A stretch of DNA of 64,000 nucleotides from Xanthomonas bonasiae. Lineage in GTDB: Bacteria > Pseudomonadota > Gammaproteobacteria > Xanthomonadales > Xanthomonadaceae. The translations under genes were made by a program, and so were the position numbers. The stretch is from the NCBI RefSeq assembly GCF_017163705.1, contig NZ_JAFIWB010000001.1, forward strand, positions 310,001-374,000, in the 5' to 3' direction. The notes beneath the pieces are model-generated. The model had not been told where the DNA came from and did not search any database. It was given only the letters and a program-made list of their open reading frames with translations. Below are positions 49,420-56,973 of the stretch, in pieces (within the stretch, counting starts at the first letter, position 1; each line of letters begins with the position of its first letter).

Positions 49420-51789
49420 TCAGCCGTAGGCGGCCGAAATCGTCATTTCCCGCGCCGCGCCGGCGGGCACCTGCACGCGCTCGTTGCGCGGCCCGGACAG
49501 CGCCACCGCGCGGCCGTCGATCAGCACCTCGCGCACCTGCGTGCCGGCCGGCACGCGCAGGGTCAGCCAGGTGCGTGTCGGTGCCTGCGCAGGCAACCTC
49601 AGCGTGCCGTCGATGCGCTTGCGCGCCGGATCGCCGCGCAGGCTCAACGACACCGCGCCCCAGCGGGTCGGTGCGGCCTGGATCGCGATCGGCTCGCCGC
49701 TGCCCAGCCACGCGCGCGGCAGCGCGCGCGCCAGGAACAGTTCCTCGCCGGCGCTGTCCTCGAACACCAGCATCCAGCGCAGCAGCAGCGGGATGGTCAT
49801 CTGCGCCGGGATGCAGAACAGCGGCATGCCGCCGGTGATGCCGCTGACCTCGCCCGCGGTCCAGCTGCCGCGCGTGTGCACGTGGTAGCGGTGCGCGTAC
49901 AGGAACAGCAGGTATTCCTCGATCCGGTCCAGGCGCAACAGCTGCTGCGCGTAGCCGTAGGAGATGAAGCCGAGCAGGTCGCGCCCTTCCGGGGTGGGCG
50001 GGGCGATGTTGCCGACCACGCCCAGGCTGGTGCCGCCGTGGCCGCGCACGCAATCGACGACCAGGTGCGCGAGCTCGTCGGGCAGCACGTCGGCCTGCAG
50101 CAGTTCGGCGTAGGCGCGGTGCGGCCAGCCCTGCTCGCTGGGGCTCTCCTGCTGCAGCGACTGGCGGAAGGTCAGCTTCACTCCCGGCAGCGGGCCGATG
50201 TAGGCCGGCTTGAGGTCGCGGCGGATATTGGCGCGCAGGGTCGTGTGCAGCTGCGCGGTCAGTTGTTGCGCGCGCCGCCGCCACTGCGCCGCGGCGGCCT
50301 GCGCGCCCGGCCCGGCGATCGTGGTCCACACCGCGGCGATGTCCTGCCAACCGCGGATCGCCAGCGCGCTGTTGGCGTAGTACGGCTTCCACCACAGGGT
50401 CGGGTCCGGGAACAGGCAGGCGTCGGATTCGTTCCAGCCATGGATCAGGCCGTGCCCGGGCGCCTTGGCCGGCAGCTTCAGGCTGGCGTCGTGCAGTTCC
50501 AGCAGGATCTGCACCGTCGCTTCGATCTTGCCGCGGTGCTTGCGCAGCAGCGCCGCATCGCCGGTGTAGCGCAGGTAGCGCGCCAGCAGCGACAGGGTCA
50601 GGCCGAACTGGCCGGTCTCCGCGCCGCGCATGTTGACCATGCCGTCGTCCTGCACGAAGTCGCTGAAGTAGCCGTCCAGCACCGCGCCGGCCTGGGCGAA
50701 GCGGCCCCATTCCAGATTCGCGTACAGCGAGCTGGTGAAGGTGTCCTGGAAGCCGTCGTATTCGTTGCCGTAGTAGTCGCGATCGACCGCGCCGTACTTC
50801 GGATAGGTGCCGCCGGGGCGCACCACCAGTTCGCGGGCGAAGGCGAAGCGCGCCATGTCGCTCCAGCTGGCATCGGGCAGTTGCGCCTGCACGGTGTCGG
50901 CGAGCAGGCCCTGCCAGTAGCCGGCGAAGGCGAGCAGGCCGCGGTAGAAGTCCTCGGCGCTGCGCGGACCGCGCCGCGGCGGATAGTCGGGATAGCTGTA
51001 GCCGTACACCACCTTGGTCACCTGGCCGTGCTCGACCAGCGCGCTGCGGTGCCAGGTCTGCACGATGAAGCGATCGGTGGCGAGCACGTCGGCGAACAGC
51101 AGCACATCGTAGTAGCGGCCCTCGCCGGCCGGCACCACCTTGCGCACCGCCGGCATCCAGCCGCCGATCAGGCCTTCGTGGCGGCGTGCGACCAGTTCGG
51201 CCTTGCCCAGTTCGGGAAAGGCGTGCAGCGCGCGATAGGCGCGGGTGCGGCCGTCCGGATACACGGGCATGGTGTCGGCGCATTCGCGGGTGCCGACGAA
51301 GGTGGTCCACGGCAGGCGCCCGTTGTAGTCCTTGGGATCCAGTTGCGAGGCCGGCGGCGGCGCCGCGTCGCGCACTTCGTCCATGCGCGGATCGCCGTCG
51401 CGCAGCAGGCGGTCGGCGAGCAGGTCGGCTTCGGCCAGCGCCACGTCGGCCAGCTTCATGCCGAAATACGGCGCCTGCGCGCTGGGGTAGACCGCTTCGG
51501 TGCGCTTGCCCAGCACCAGCGCGCCGCCGGGGCCGAGCAGGGTCAGGTCGCCATCGGCGCTGCGCAGGTCTTCGTACACCTGCCACTGCGCGCCGGCCTC
51601 GGTGAAGCGGCATTGCAGGGTGTGGCCGGCGAGCGCATCGGCGGCCAGCGGCTGCAGGCGTGGCAGGGCCGGTGCTGGCGCCGCGGCGGGCGCTGCATTC
51701 GCGGGCGCGGCGATGCCGCCGGCGAGCGCTTCGACACCGGCCACCGCGCCGACCGCCAGCCCCTGACGCAGGAAATCTCTCCGATCCAT
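49420..51789 (-). CDS. Tat-exported protein of unknown family, six-hairpin glycosidase-like
   Basis: 789 aa with a twin-arginine signal at the very N-terminus (MDRRDFLRQGLAVGAVAG). An N-terminal beta domain (about 45-270) is followed by a helical domain with paired hairpins (about 290-680): FGLTLSLLARYLRYTGDAA, LIHGWNESDACLFPDP, WWKPYYANSALAIRGWQDIA and YAQQLLRLDRIEEYLLFLY, and a C-terminal beta domain (about 700-789: RTWLTLRVPAGTQVREVLI). This layout is that of (alpha/alpha)6 glycosidases such as GH78 or GH127 relatives, with HGWNESD and SWTAGEVSGITGG as candidate active-site strings, but I do not recognise a named family. It carries the shared motif and so belongs to the arabinoside regulon. 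Confidence 0.7.
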   Translation of the reverse strand: MDRRDFLRQGLAVGAVAGVEALAGGIAAPANAAPAAAPAPALPRLQPLAADALAGHTLQCRFTEAGAQWQVYEDLRSADGDLTLLGPGGALVLGKRTEAVYPSAQAPYFGMKLADVALAEADLLADRLLRDGDPRMDEVRDAAPPPASQLDPKDYNGRLPWTTFVGTRECADTMPVYPDGRTRAYRALHAFPELGKAELVARRHEGLIGGWMPAVRKVVPAGEGRYYDVLLFADVLATDRFIVQTWHRSALVEHGQVTKVVYGYSYPDYPPRRGPRSAEDFYRGLLAFAGYWQGLLADTVQAQLPDASWSDMARFAFARELVVRPGGTYPKYGAVDRDYYGNEYDGFQDTFTSSLYANLEWGRFAQAGAVLDGYFSDFVQDDGMVNMRGAETGQFGLTLSLLARYLRYTGDAALLRKHRGKIEATVQILLELHDASLKLPAKAPGHGLIHGWNESDACLFPDPTLWWKPYYANSALAIRGWQDIAAVWTTIAGPGAQAAAAQWRRRAQQLTAQLHTTLRANIRRDLKPAYIGPLPGVKLTFRQSLQQESPSEQGWPHRAYAELLQADVLPDELAHLVVDCVRGHGGTSLGVVGNIAPPTPEGRDLLGFISYGYAQQLLRLDRIEEYLLFLYAHRYHVHTRGSWTAGEVSGITGGMPLFCIPAQMTIPLLLRWMLVFEDSAGEELFLARALPRAWLGSGEPIAIQAAPTRWGAVSLSLRGDPARKRIDGTLRLPAQAPTRTWLTLRVPAGTQVREVLIDGRAVALSGPRNERVQVPAGAAREMTISAAYG

Positions 51790-51842
51790 GTACCGTCCCC
51801 CGATGAGCAATAGCGCATCATCGTGCGCCGCAGGTGCGGCGA

Positions 51843-51875
51843 CGTCTTGTGCGCTGTGTCGAGGATCGGTGCGGA
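51843..51875 (-). promoter_or_regulatory. Shared bipartite motif, site 6
   Basis: TCCGCA (51875-51870), 19 bases, ACAAGACG (51850-51843), 53 bases before the start of the Tat-exported protein. The shortest leader of the six, which suggests the ACAAGACG box lies close to the transcription start. Confidence 0.77.
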
Positions 51876-51970
51876 AAATTGCATAGCGCTGGGTGGGGTG
51901 CAGGAGCTGCGCTGGGCTTTGTGCTTGCTCTGGTGGGTTGCACAGGAGCAGGGGCACGAGGCTGCGCACG

Positions 51971-52490
51971 TCCCCTCATCCGCCCCTGCGGGGCACCTTC
52001 TTCCGAAGGGAGAAGGAACAGCCGACTAGCCCCTCTCCCGCCGGGAGAGGGGTTGGGGTGAGGGCCCGGCGCGCAGCGTCTCGCGGAGTTGGGTGCACGA
52101 GGCTGCGCACGTACCCTCATCCGCCCCTGCGGGGCACCTTCTCCCGATGGGAGAAGGAACGGCCGCTAGCCCCTCTCCCACCGGGAGAGGGGTTGGGGTG
52201 AGGGTCCGGCGGGCAGCGTCTCGCGGAGTTGGGTGCGCGAGACTGCGCACGTACCCTCATCCGCCCCTGCGGGGCACCTTCCCCCGAAAAGGGGGCCATG
52301 GTCCCGGTGGGAGAAGGAACGGCCGCTAGCCCCTCTCCCACCGGGAGAGGGGTTGGGGTGAGGGTCCGGCGCGCAGCGTCTCGCGGAGTTGGGTACACGA
52401 GGCGACGCTCGTCCCCTCATCCGCCCCCGCGGGGCACCTTCCCCAAAGAAGGGAGCCATGGTCCCGCAGCGAGAAGGAGAGCGGTGCAAC
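51971..52490. repeat. Four tandem ~140-160-bp extragenic repeat units
   Basis: Units begin at 51971, 52112, 52252 and 52412 (last one partial). Each has CCCTCATCCGCCCCTGCGGG, a GGGAGAAGGA hairpin arm, CCCCTCTCCC-CCGGGAGAGGGG hairpin, GGTTGGGGTGAGGG and GCAGCGTCTCGCGGAGTTGGG. Units 3 and 4 carry an extra segment with GGCCATGGTCCC or AGCCATGGTCCC. A related single copy in the other direction lies at 58596-58730. The 701-bp gap between the Tat protein and the rod protein is otherwise empty apart from site 6. Confidence 0.9.
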
Positions 52491-52491
52491 C

Positions 52492-52800
52492 TCAGGCCAG
52501 GATGTCGAGGAGGCTGCCGATGGTGTCGTCGGCCGCGCGCAGCACCCGCGCATTGGCCTGGAAATCGTTGCGTGCGGACAGCCCGCCGACCATGTCGTCG
52601 ACCAGGTCGCTGCCCTCGCCGCCCGCCGCCCGGACCTGGACGCTCACGCCGCCGCCGGGTGCTTCCTGGTTGGCCGTCACCTGGCGCTGGAAACCTTCGG
52701 TGGCGGCGTTGGCGACATTGTTCGCGCGCGCCTGCAGGCCGGAGGCGGCGGCGCGCATGCCGGACAGGGCGATCGAGGACACCGAGGCGATGGAACTCAT
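52492..52800 (-). CDS. Small flagellar basal-body rod-like protein (FlgB/FlgC/FlgG type)
   Basis: 102 aa made of little more than the two conserved ends of axial flagellar proteins. The N-terminal motif is SGLQARANNVANAATEGFQR (rod signature ANNxANxxTxGF), and the C-terminal amphipathic helix is LSARNDFQANARVLRAADD followed by TIGSLLDIL. No other flagellar gene is near. It could be a stray rod homologue in the flagellar regulon or a relic; secretion through the flagellar export gate is possible. Confidence 0.75.
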   Translation of the reverse strand: MSSIASVSSIALSGMRAAASGLQARANNVANAATEGFQRQVTANQEAPGGGVSVQVRAAGGEGSDLVDDMVGGLSARNDFQANARVLRAADDTIGSLLDILA

Positions 52801-52840
52801 GCGCGTTTGCTCGTCGGGCGGCCGGGTTGCGGCCGCAAGG

Positions 52841-54394
52841 TCAGTAGGTTCCCACGGTCACCCGCAGCACGTAGGGATCGGCACGCCGGAAGTTGAGCCC
52901 GTAGTCGGTCTCGTCGCCGTTCAACAGGCGCACGAACCGCCACTGCCCATCGACGTAGCGGCCCTGCTCCACGCGCAGCAGTTGCCCGTACTTGCCATCG
53001 GCACGGTCGCGCACAAATTCAACGCGGGAATTGAAACCTGTGACCAGGAACACGTTCGGCTGCAGTTCCTGCACCAGCGCGCGGCCATCGTGCTGCGGCG
53101 TACCGGGCAGGATCGCCGGCGCCTCGCCCCAGCCCGGCGCGCCGAACGACACCTGCGCCTGCCACGGCCCGAAGCGCAGGCTCTGTTTCGGCACCCCGGC
53201 CTTCTCCACCGCCGCCTGCAAGGTGCCGGCGAACGCGCCGGCGGCCAGTTCGCGCTGCAATGGCGCGAGCAGGCCGAAGCCGGCCGCATGCGCGGCGATC
53301 GCGGCCTGGTTCTCAGGCGTGTCCTCGTTGCCGTCGATGCCGAACACCGAAAAGCCGATGCCGCCGCGGCCGAGCACGTGGAAGTGGTACGGCGCGGTCG
53401 CCGCCTCGAAGCCGGTCTCCGAGACCCAGGCCGGGTTGTCGGCGCGCGCGTACTGGCCGACCACCTTGGTGTATTCGTCGTAGTCGCTGGTGTAGATGTC
53501 GGTGCCGATGAAGTCGATCGCCGGCGTGGCCAGGCGCCACAGGTCGAACACGTTCCAGGTGGCGCCGCCGGCCGGATATTCCTCGCCCGGCTTGGTGCGG
53601 CCCTTGTAGCGCAGCCAGGTATTCACGTACAGCGGCAGCGGATACGCGGCCTTGCCGGCGGCGGCGACCTGCTGGATGTAGCTGGCGTTGCTCCAGGCGC
53701 TGAACATTTCCTCGGCGTCGCGGCCGAACACCTGGGTCCAGGTGCCGGCCGGCTTGCCCAGCCGCTGCAGCACTTCCGCCGGCACCGCGGCATCGAACGC
53801 GCGCTCGCCGGCGGCGCCGTGGTCGCGCACGGTGCCGATCGCGCCGGGTTCGTTCTGCACCTGCACCGCGATCACCGTGTAGCGGCCGGCGTCGATCTTG
53901 CGCAGGTGCTGCATAAGCGCGGCGAAGGCGCGCGCGTCGGCCTGCACATTGGCCGGCGCATGCGGCGACAGCACATCCACCGGCTCGCCCTTGGCGTCGC
54001 GCATGCGCGGATACGTGGCCGGATCGCGCTTGATCCATTCCGGCACGTAGTGCATCTGCCCGTTCTTCCAGGTGCCGAACCACAGCACGATCAGACGCAG
54101 CCCGCGCGCGCGGCTCTGCTCGACCAGCGCATCGACGTTGCGGTAGTCGTAGCGGCCCGGCTCAGGCTCGAACTGTTCCCAGTACACCGGCGCTTCGACC
54201 GTATTGGCATGCAGCGCCTGCACCGCGTCCAGCGCCTGCGGCAACACCTGCGGCCAGGCGCTGGAGTTGTGCAACTGCGCGGCCATGATGCTGTACGGCG
54301 CGCCGTCGACGAACAGCGCGTGGTGGCCGTCGCGGCTGACGTAGCGCGGCATGTCTTCGGCGTGGGCGAGCAGCGGCAGCAGCATGGCCAGCAT
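52841..54394 (-). CDS. GH35-like beta-galactosidase with DUF5597 C-terminal domain, exported
   Basis: 517 aa from ATG at 54394 (MLAMLLPLLAHAEDMPRYV); an in-frame ATG at 54532 overlaps the S9 stop but would translate an extragenic repeat, so it is less likely. TIM barrel with NTVEAPVYWEQFEPEPGRYD, acid/base Glu in VIAVQVQNEPGAIG and nucleophile Glu in PAWVSETGFEAA; WNVFDLWRLATPAIDFIGTD and GIGFSVFGIDG line the site. The C-terminal beta part (about 400-517) matches the DUF5597 extension of these beta-galactosidases. Suitable for beta-galactose of arabinogalactan side chains. Confidence 0.82.
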   Translation of the reverse strand: MLAMLLPLLAHAEDMPRYVSRDGHHALFVDGAPYSIMAAQLHNSSAWPQVLPQALDAVQALHANTVEAPVYWEQFEPEPGRYDYRNVDALVEQSRARGLRLIVLWFGTWKNGQMHYVPEWIKRDPATYPRMRDAKGEPVDVLSPHAPANVQADARAFAALMQHLRKIDAGRYTVIAVQVQNEPGAIGTVRDHGAAGERAFDAAVPAEVLQRLGKPAGTWTQVFGRDAEEMFSAWSNASYIQQVAAAGKAAYPLPLYVNTWLRYKGRTKPGEEYPAGGATWNVFDLWRLATPAIDFIGTDIYTSDYDEYTKVVGQYARADNPAWVSETGFEAATAPYHFHVLGRGGIGFSVFGIDGNEDTPENQAAIAAHAAGFGLLAPLQRELAAGAFAGTLQAAVEKAGVPKQSLRFGPWQAQVSFGAPGWGEAPAILPGTPQHDGRALVQELQPNVFLVTGFNSRVEFVRDRADGKYGQLLRVEQGRYVDGQWRFVRLLNGDETDYGLNFRRADPYVLRVTVGTY

Positions 54395-54423
54395 GGCGTA
54401 GCGGACGACTGACGACGCTTTGT

Positions 54424-54506
54424 GTAGGAGCGGCGTCAGCCGCGACACCGGGGCCGAACGGATTCTGGCTTCGGAAATATCGGTCGCGGCGGAAGCCGCT
54501 CCTACA
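54424..54506. repeat. GTAGGAGCGGC...GCCGCTCCTAC extragenic inverted repeat
   Basis: Arms GTAGGAGCGGCGTCAGCCGCGAC (54424-54446) and GTCGCGGCGGAAGCCGCTCCTAC (54483-54505) enclose a 36-base loop. It sits between the S9 stop and the preferred start of the GH35-like gene. Confidence 0.85.
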
Positions 54507-54528
54507 GGGAAGTGCGGATGGCGGTCGG

Positions 54529-56859
54529 TCATTGCGCGTCTCCCCTGGAAATGGCATTCCAGCGCGGCGTCTGCGCGCCCAGCAGATGGTGCACGAAGAA
54601 GTCGTACTGGCGCCGCTGCACGTAGTCGATCGGACCAGTGGAGCGGCCGACCGAATGTTCGCCGCCGGGCACGTTCAACAGGTCGAAATCCTTGCCGGCC
54701 TTGATCAGCGCATCCACCACCTGCGCGGTCGAGGCTGGATCGACGTTGCTGTCCTGCTCGCCAACGATCATCAGCAATTCGCCGCGCAGCTTGCCCGCGT
54801 TGTCCACGCCGGAGGCGGCGGCATAGCTGGCGTCCACCGGCCAGCCCATCCACTGCTCGTTCCAGCTGATCTTGTCCATGCGGTTGTCGTAGCAGCCGGC
54901 GAACGCCACGCCCACCTTGTAGAAGTCCGGATGCCGTTCCAGCGCGCCCAGCGTGCTCTGCCCGCCGGCCGAGGCGCCGTAGATACCGACCCGGCTGATG
55001 TCGTAGGACGGATCCTTGGCCGCCAGCGCCTTGTGCCAGGCGATGCGGTCGGGGAACCCGGAATCGCCGAGGTTCTTCCAGGCCACGTCGTGGAACGCCT
55101 TGGAACGGTTGGCGGTGCCCATGCCGTCGATCATCACCACGATGAAGCCCAGGTCGGCCTGCGCCTGCATGCCGATCTGCTTGTCGCCGCCGGAGTGGTA
55201 GCCGAACGGCCAGAAGGTCTTGGGCACGAAGCTGTCGTGCGGGCCGGCGTAGATGTTCTCGATCACCGGGTATGTCTTGCGCGGATCGTAGTCGCGCGGG
55301 CGCACCACCATGCCCCAGATGTCGGTGCGGCCGTCGCGGCCCTTGGCCACGAAGGTCTGCGGCGCGCGCCAGCCGGCGGCCTGCAGCTTGCCGATGTCGC
55401 CGCGCTCCACCACCTGCAGCAGCGTGCCATCTATGGCGTGCAGCTCCATCACCGGCGGCAGGTCCGGGCGCGAATAGGTGTCCACGTAGTGGCGGCCGTC
55501 GTCGGCGATGGCCACGTCGTGGTCGGCGTCGGCAGTGGTCAGCCGGGTCAGGTGGCGGCCGTCGAAATCGACCGCGAACAGCTGCCGGTAGTACGGGTCC
55601 TTGCCCGCATCCATGCCGCTGGCGGAGAACCAGATGCGGCGCTGCGCGTCGTCCACGCGCAGCACGTCGCGCACGATCCAGGCGCCCTTGGTGATCTGCG
55701 TCTTGACCTTGCCGGTTTCGCCATCGAACAGATAGAGATGACGCCAGCCGTCGCGTTCGGAGATCCACAGGATCTCCTTGCCGAGCCCGTCCACGTCGTG
55801 ACGGTAGCTGCGATCGGCGTAGACGAAGGTCGTGGCGTCCTCGCCCACCGCCACGCGCGCGCGGCCGCTGGCCGCGTCCACCGCGATCGCGCGCATGCGC
55901 TGGAAACCGCGCTGCACGTAGTCGAACACGAAGCTGCGGCCGTCGGTGCGCCACTGGATCGGCGACAGTTGGTACGGATTGGCGAACAGCGCATCGTCGA
56001 TGGCGAGGCGCCGCGCGCCGGCGCCTGCGGACACGCCGGCGAGATCGAACAGCACCGGCCGCTCGATATCCACCGCGTCGCCGGGCTTGGGATACAGCTG
56101 GGTGCGCACGCGCGGCTGGCCGCCGCCGGGCGGCGCCGCCTCCACTCGCGTCACCCGCCTCGCGAAACCAGGATGCACCTTGTACACCGCAAGCCGCTGC
56201 GAATCCGGCGACCAGGCCAGCGTTTCCGGATCGTAGAAATCGTCGGCGCGGCCGTCCTCGCTCAAGCGCAGCACGTGGCCGTCGGCGACGCTGCGCAGCA
56301 CCACATCGTGGCCGTCGGCCAACGCGTCCCAGCGCCCGTCTGGCGAACGCCGCGGCGTGTTGTCCGCGGCCACCGCCGGATCGCGGACCACGCCGAAGCC
56401 GCGCGGCCGCGGCTGCGGACCGGTATCGGCGCGCGCGCAGACATAGTCGGCGAGCGTGCAGCGCCACGGCACGTAGTCGATCTGGAACACGATCGCGGCG
56501 TTGTCGCGGCCGGCATCGGCCGCATAACTGAAGCGCTCGAACGGCAACCGCAGCGCCGGGTACTCGGTCCCGGCCGCGACGCTGAGCCCGCGCGCCAGCC
56601 GCAGCGCATCGAACGCCGGCTGCTTGCGCTGGCCGGCCACGTCCTCGAGCACGAAGGCGAAGCCGCCGGGCACCGTCTTGCGGTAATAGAACGTGCCGTC
56701 GTCGCGCCATTGCGCCGGCCAGGTCACGTTTTCGGTCAGCGTCATCCACGCCTCGCGCAGGCCGAGCGAGCGCTGGTAGTCGGCGGCGCTGGGCGCGGCC
56801 TGGGCGTGGCCGGCGAAAGACACCGCAGCCAGCACGATCGATGCAGCGAATCTGTTCAT
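54529..56859 (-). CDS. S9 family prolyl peptidase (dipeptidyl-peptidase IV-like), second paralogue
   Basis: 776 aa with Sec signal (RFAASIVLAAVSFAGHAQA). Propeller segments LAWSPDSQRLAVYKVH, LWISERDGWRHLYLFDG and YRHDVDGLGKE precede the hydrolase domain with Ser in GIYGASAGGQSTLG (about 631), Asp in VGEQDSNVDPAS (about 702) and His in PGGEHSVGR (about 734). Strings AFHDVAWKNL and DSGFPDRIAWHKALA are nearly identical to the first S9 paralogue. It lies between the APC permease and the GH35-like gene on the same strand, with a hairpin repeat before it. Lacks the shared 19-base-spaced motif. Confidence 0.9.
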   Translation of the reverse strand: MNRFAASIVLAAVSFAGHAQAAPSAADYQRSLGLREAWMTLTENVTWPAQWRDDGTFYYRKTVPGGFAFVLEDVAGQRKQPAFDALRLARGLSVAAGTEYPALRLPFERFSYAADAGRDNAAIVFQIDYVPWRCTLADYVCARADTGPQPRPRGFGVVRDPAVAADNTPRRSPDGRWDALADGHDVVLRSVADGHVLRLSEDGRADDFYDPETLAWSPDSQRLAVYKVHPGFARRVTRVEAAPPGGGQPRVRTQLYPKPGDAVDIERPVLFDLAGVSAGAGARRLAIDDALFANPYQLSPIQWRTDGRSFVFDYVQRGFQRMRAIAVDAASGRARVAVGEDATTFVYADRSYRHDVDGLGKEILWISERDGWRHLYLFDGETGKVKTQITKGAWIVRDVLRVDDAQRRIWFSASGMDAGKDPYYRQLFAVDFDGRHLTRLTTADADHDVAIADDGRHYVDTYSRPDLPPVMELHAIDGTLLQVVERGDIGKLQAAGWRAPQTFVAKGRDGRTDIWGMVVRPRDYDPRKTYPVIENIYAGPHDSFVPKTFWPFGYHSGGDKQIGMQAQADLGFIVVMIDGMGTANRSKAFHDVAWKNLGDSGFPDRIAWHKALAAKDPSYDISRVGIYGASAGGQSTLGALERHPDFYKVGVAFAGCYDNRMDKISWNEQWMGWPVDASYAAASGVDNAGKLRGELLMIVGEQDSNVDPASTAQVVDALIKAGKDFDLLNVPGGEHSVGRSTGPIDYVQRRQYDFFVHHLLGAQTPRWNAISRGDAQ

Positions 56860-56893
56860 TGCGTTCCGATATCCCCTGAATTCCATGCCCTTC

Positions 56894-56960
56894 TGTAGGA
56901 GCGGCTTCAGCCGCGACAGGATGCTGCAGAGCCCCTGTCGCGGCTGAAGCCGCTCCTACA
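56894..56960. repeat. Perfect 27-bp inverted repeat, extragenic element
   Basis: TGTAGGAGCGGCTTCAGCCG... at 56894-56920 and its exact reverse complement at 56934-56960, with a 13-base loop. Same family as 54424-54506 but intact. It occupies the 114-bp gap between the APC permease and S9 genes and could act as a processing or attenuation hairpin. Confidence 0.92.
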
Positions 56961-56973
56961 AAAAGCGAGCAAC

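Noticed and set aside
51971-52490. Possible CRISPR array
   Set aside because: Units are about 140-160 bases, repeats and intervening bases are alike between units, hairpins are internal and no cas gene is near.
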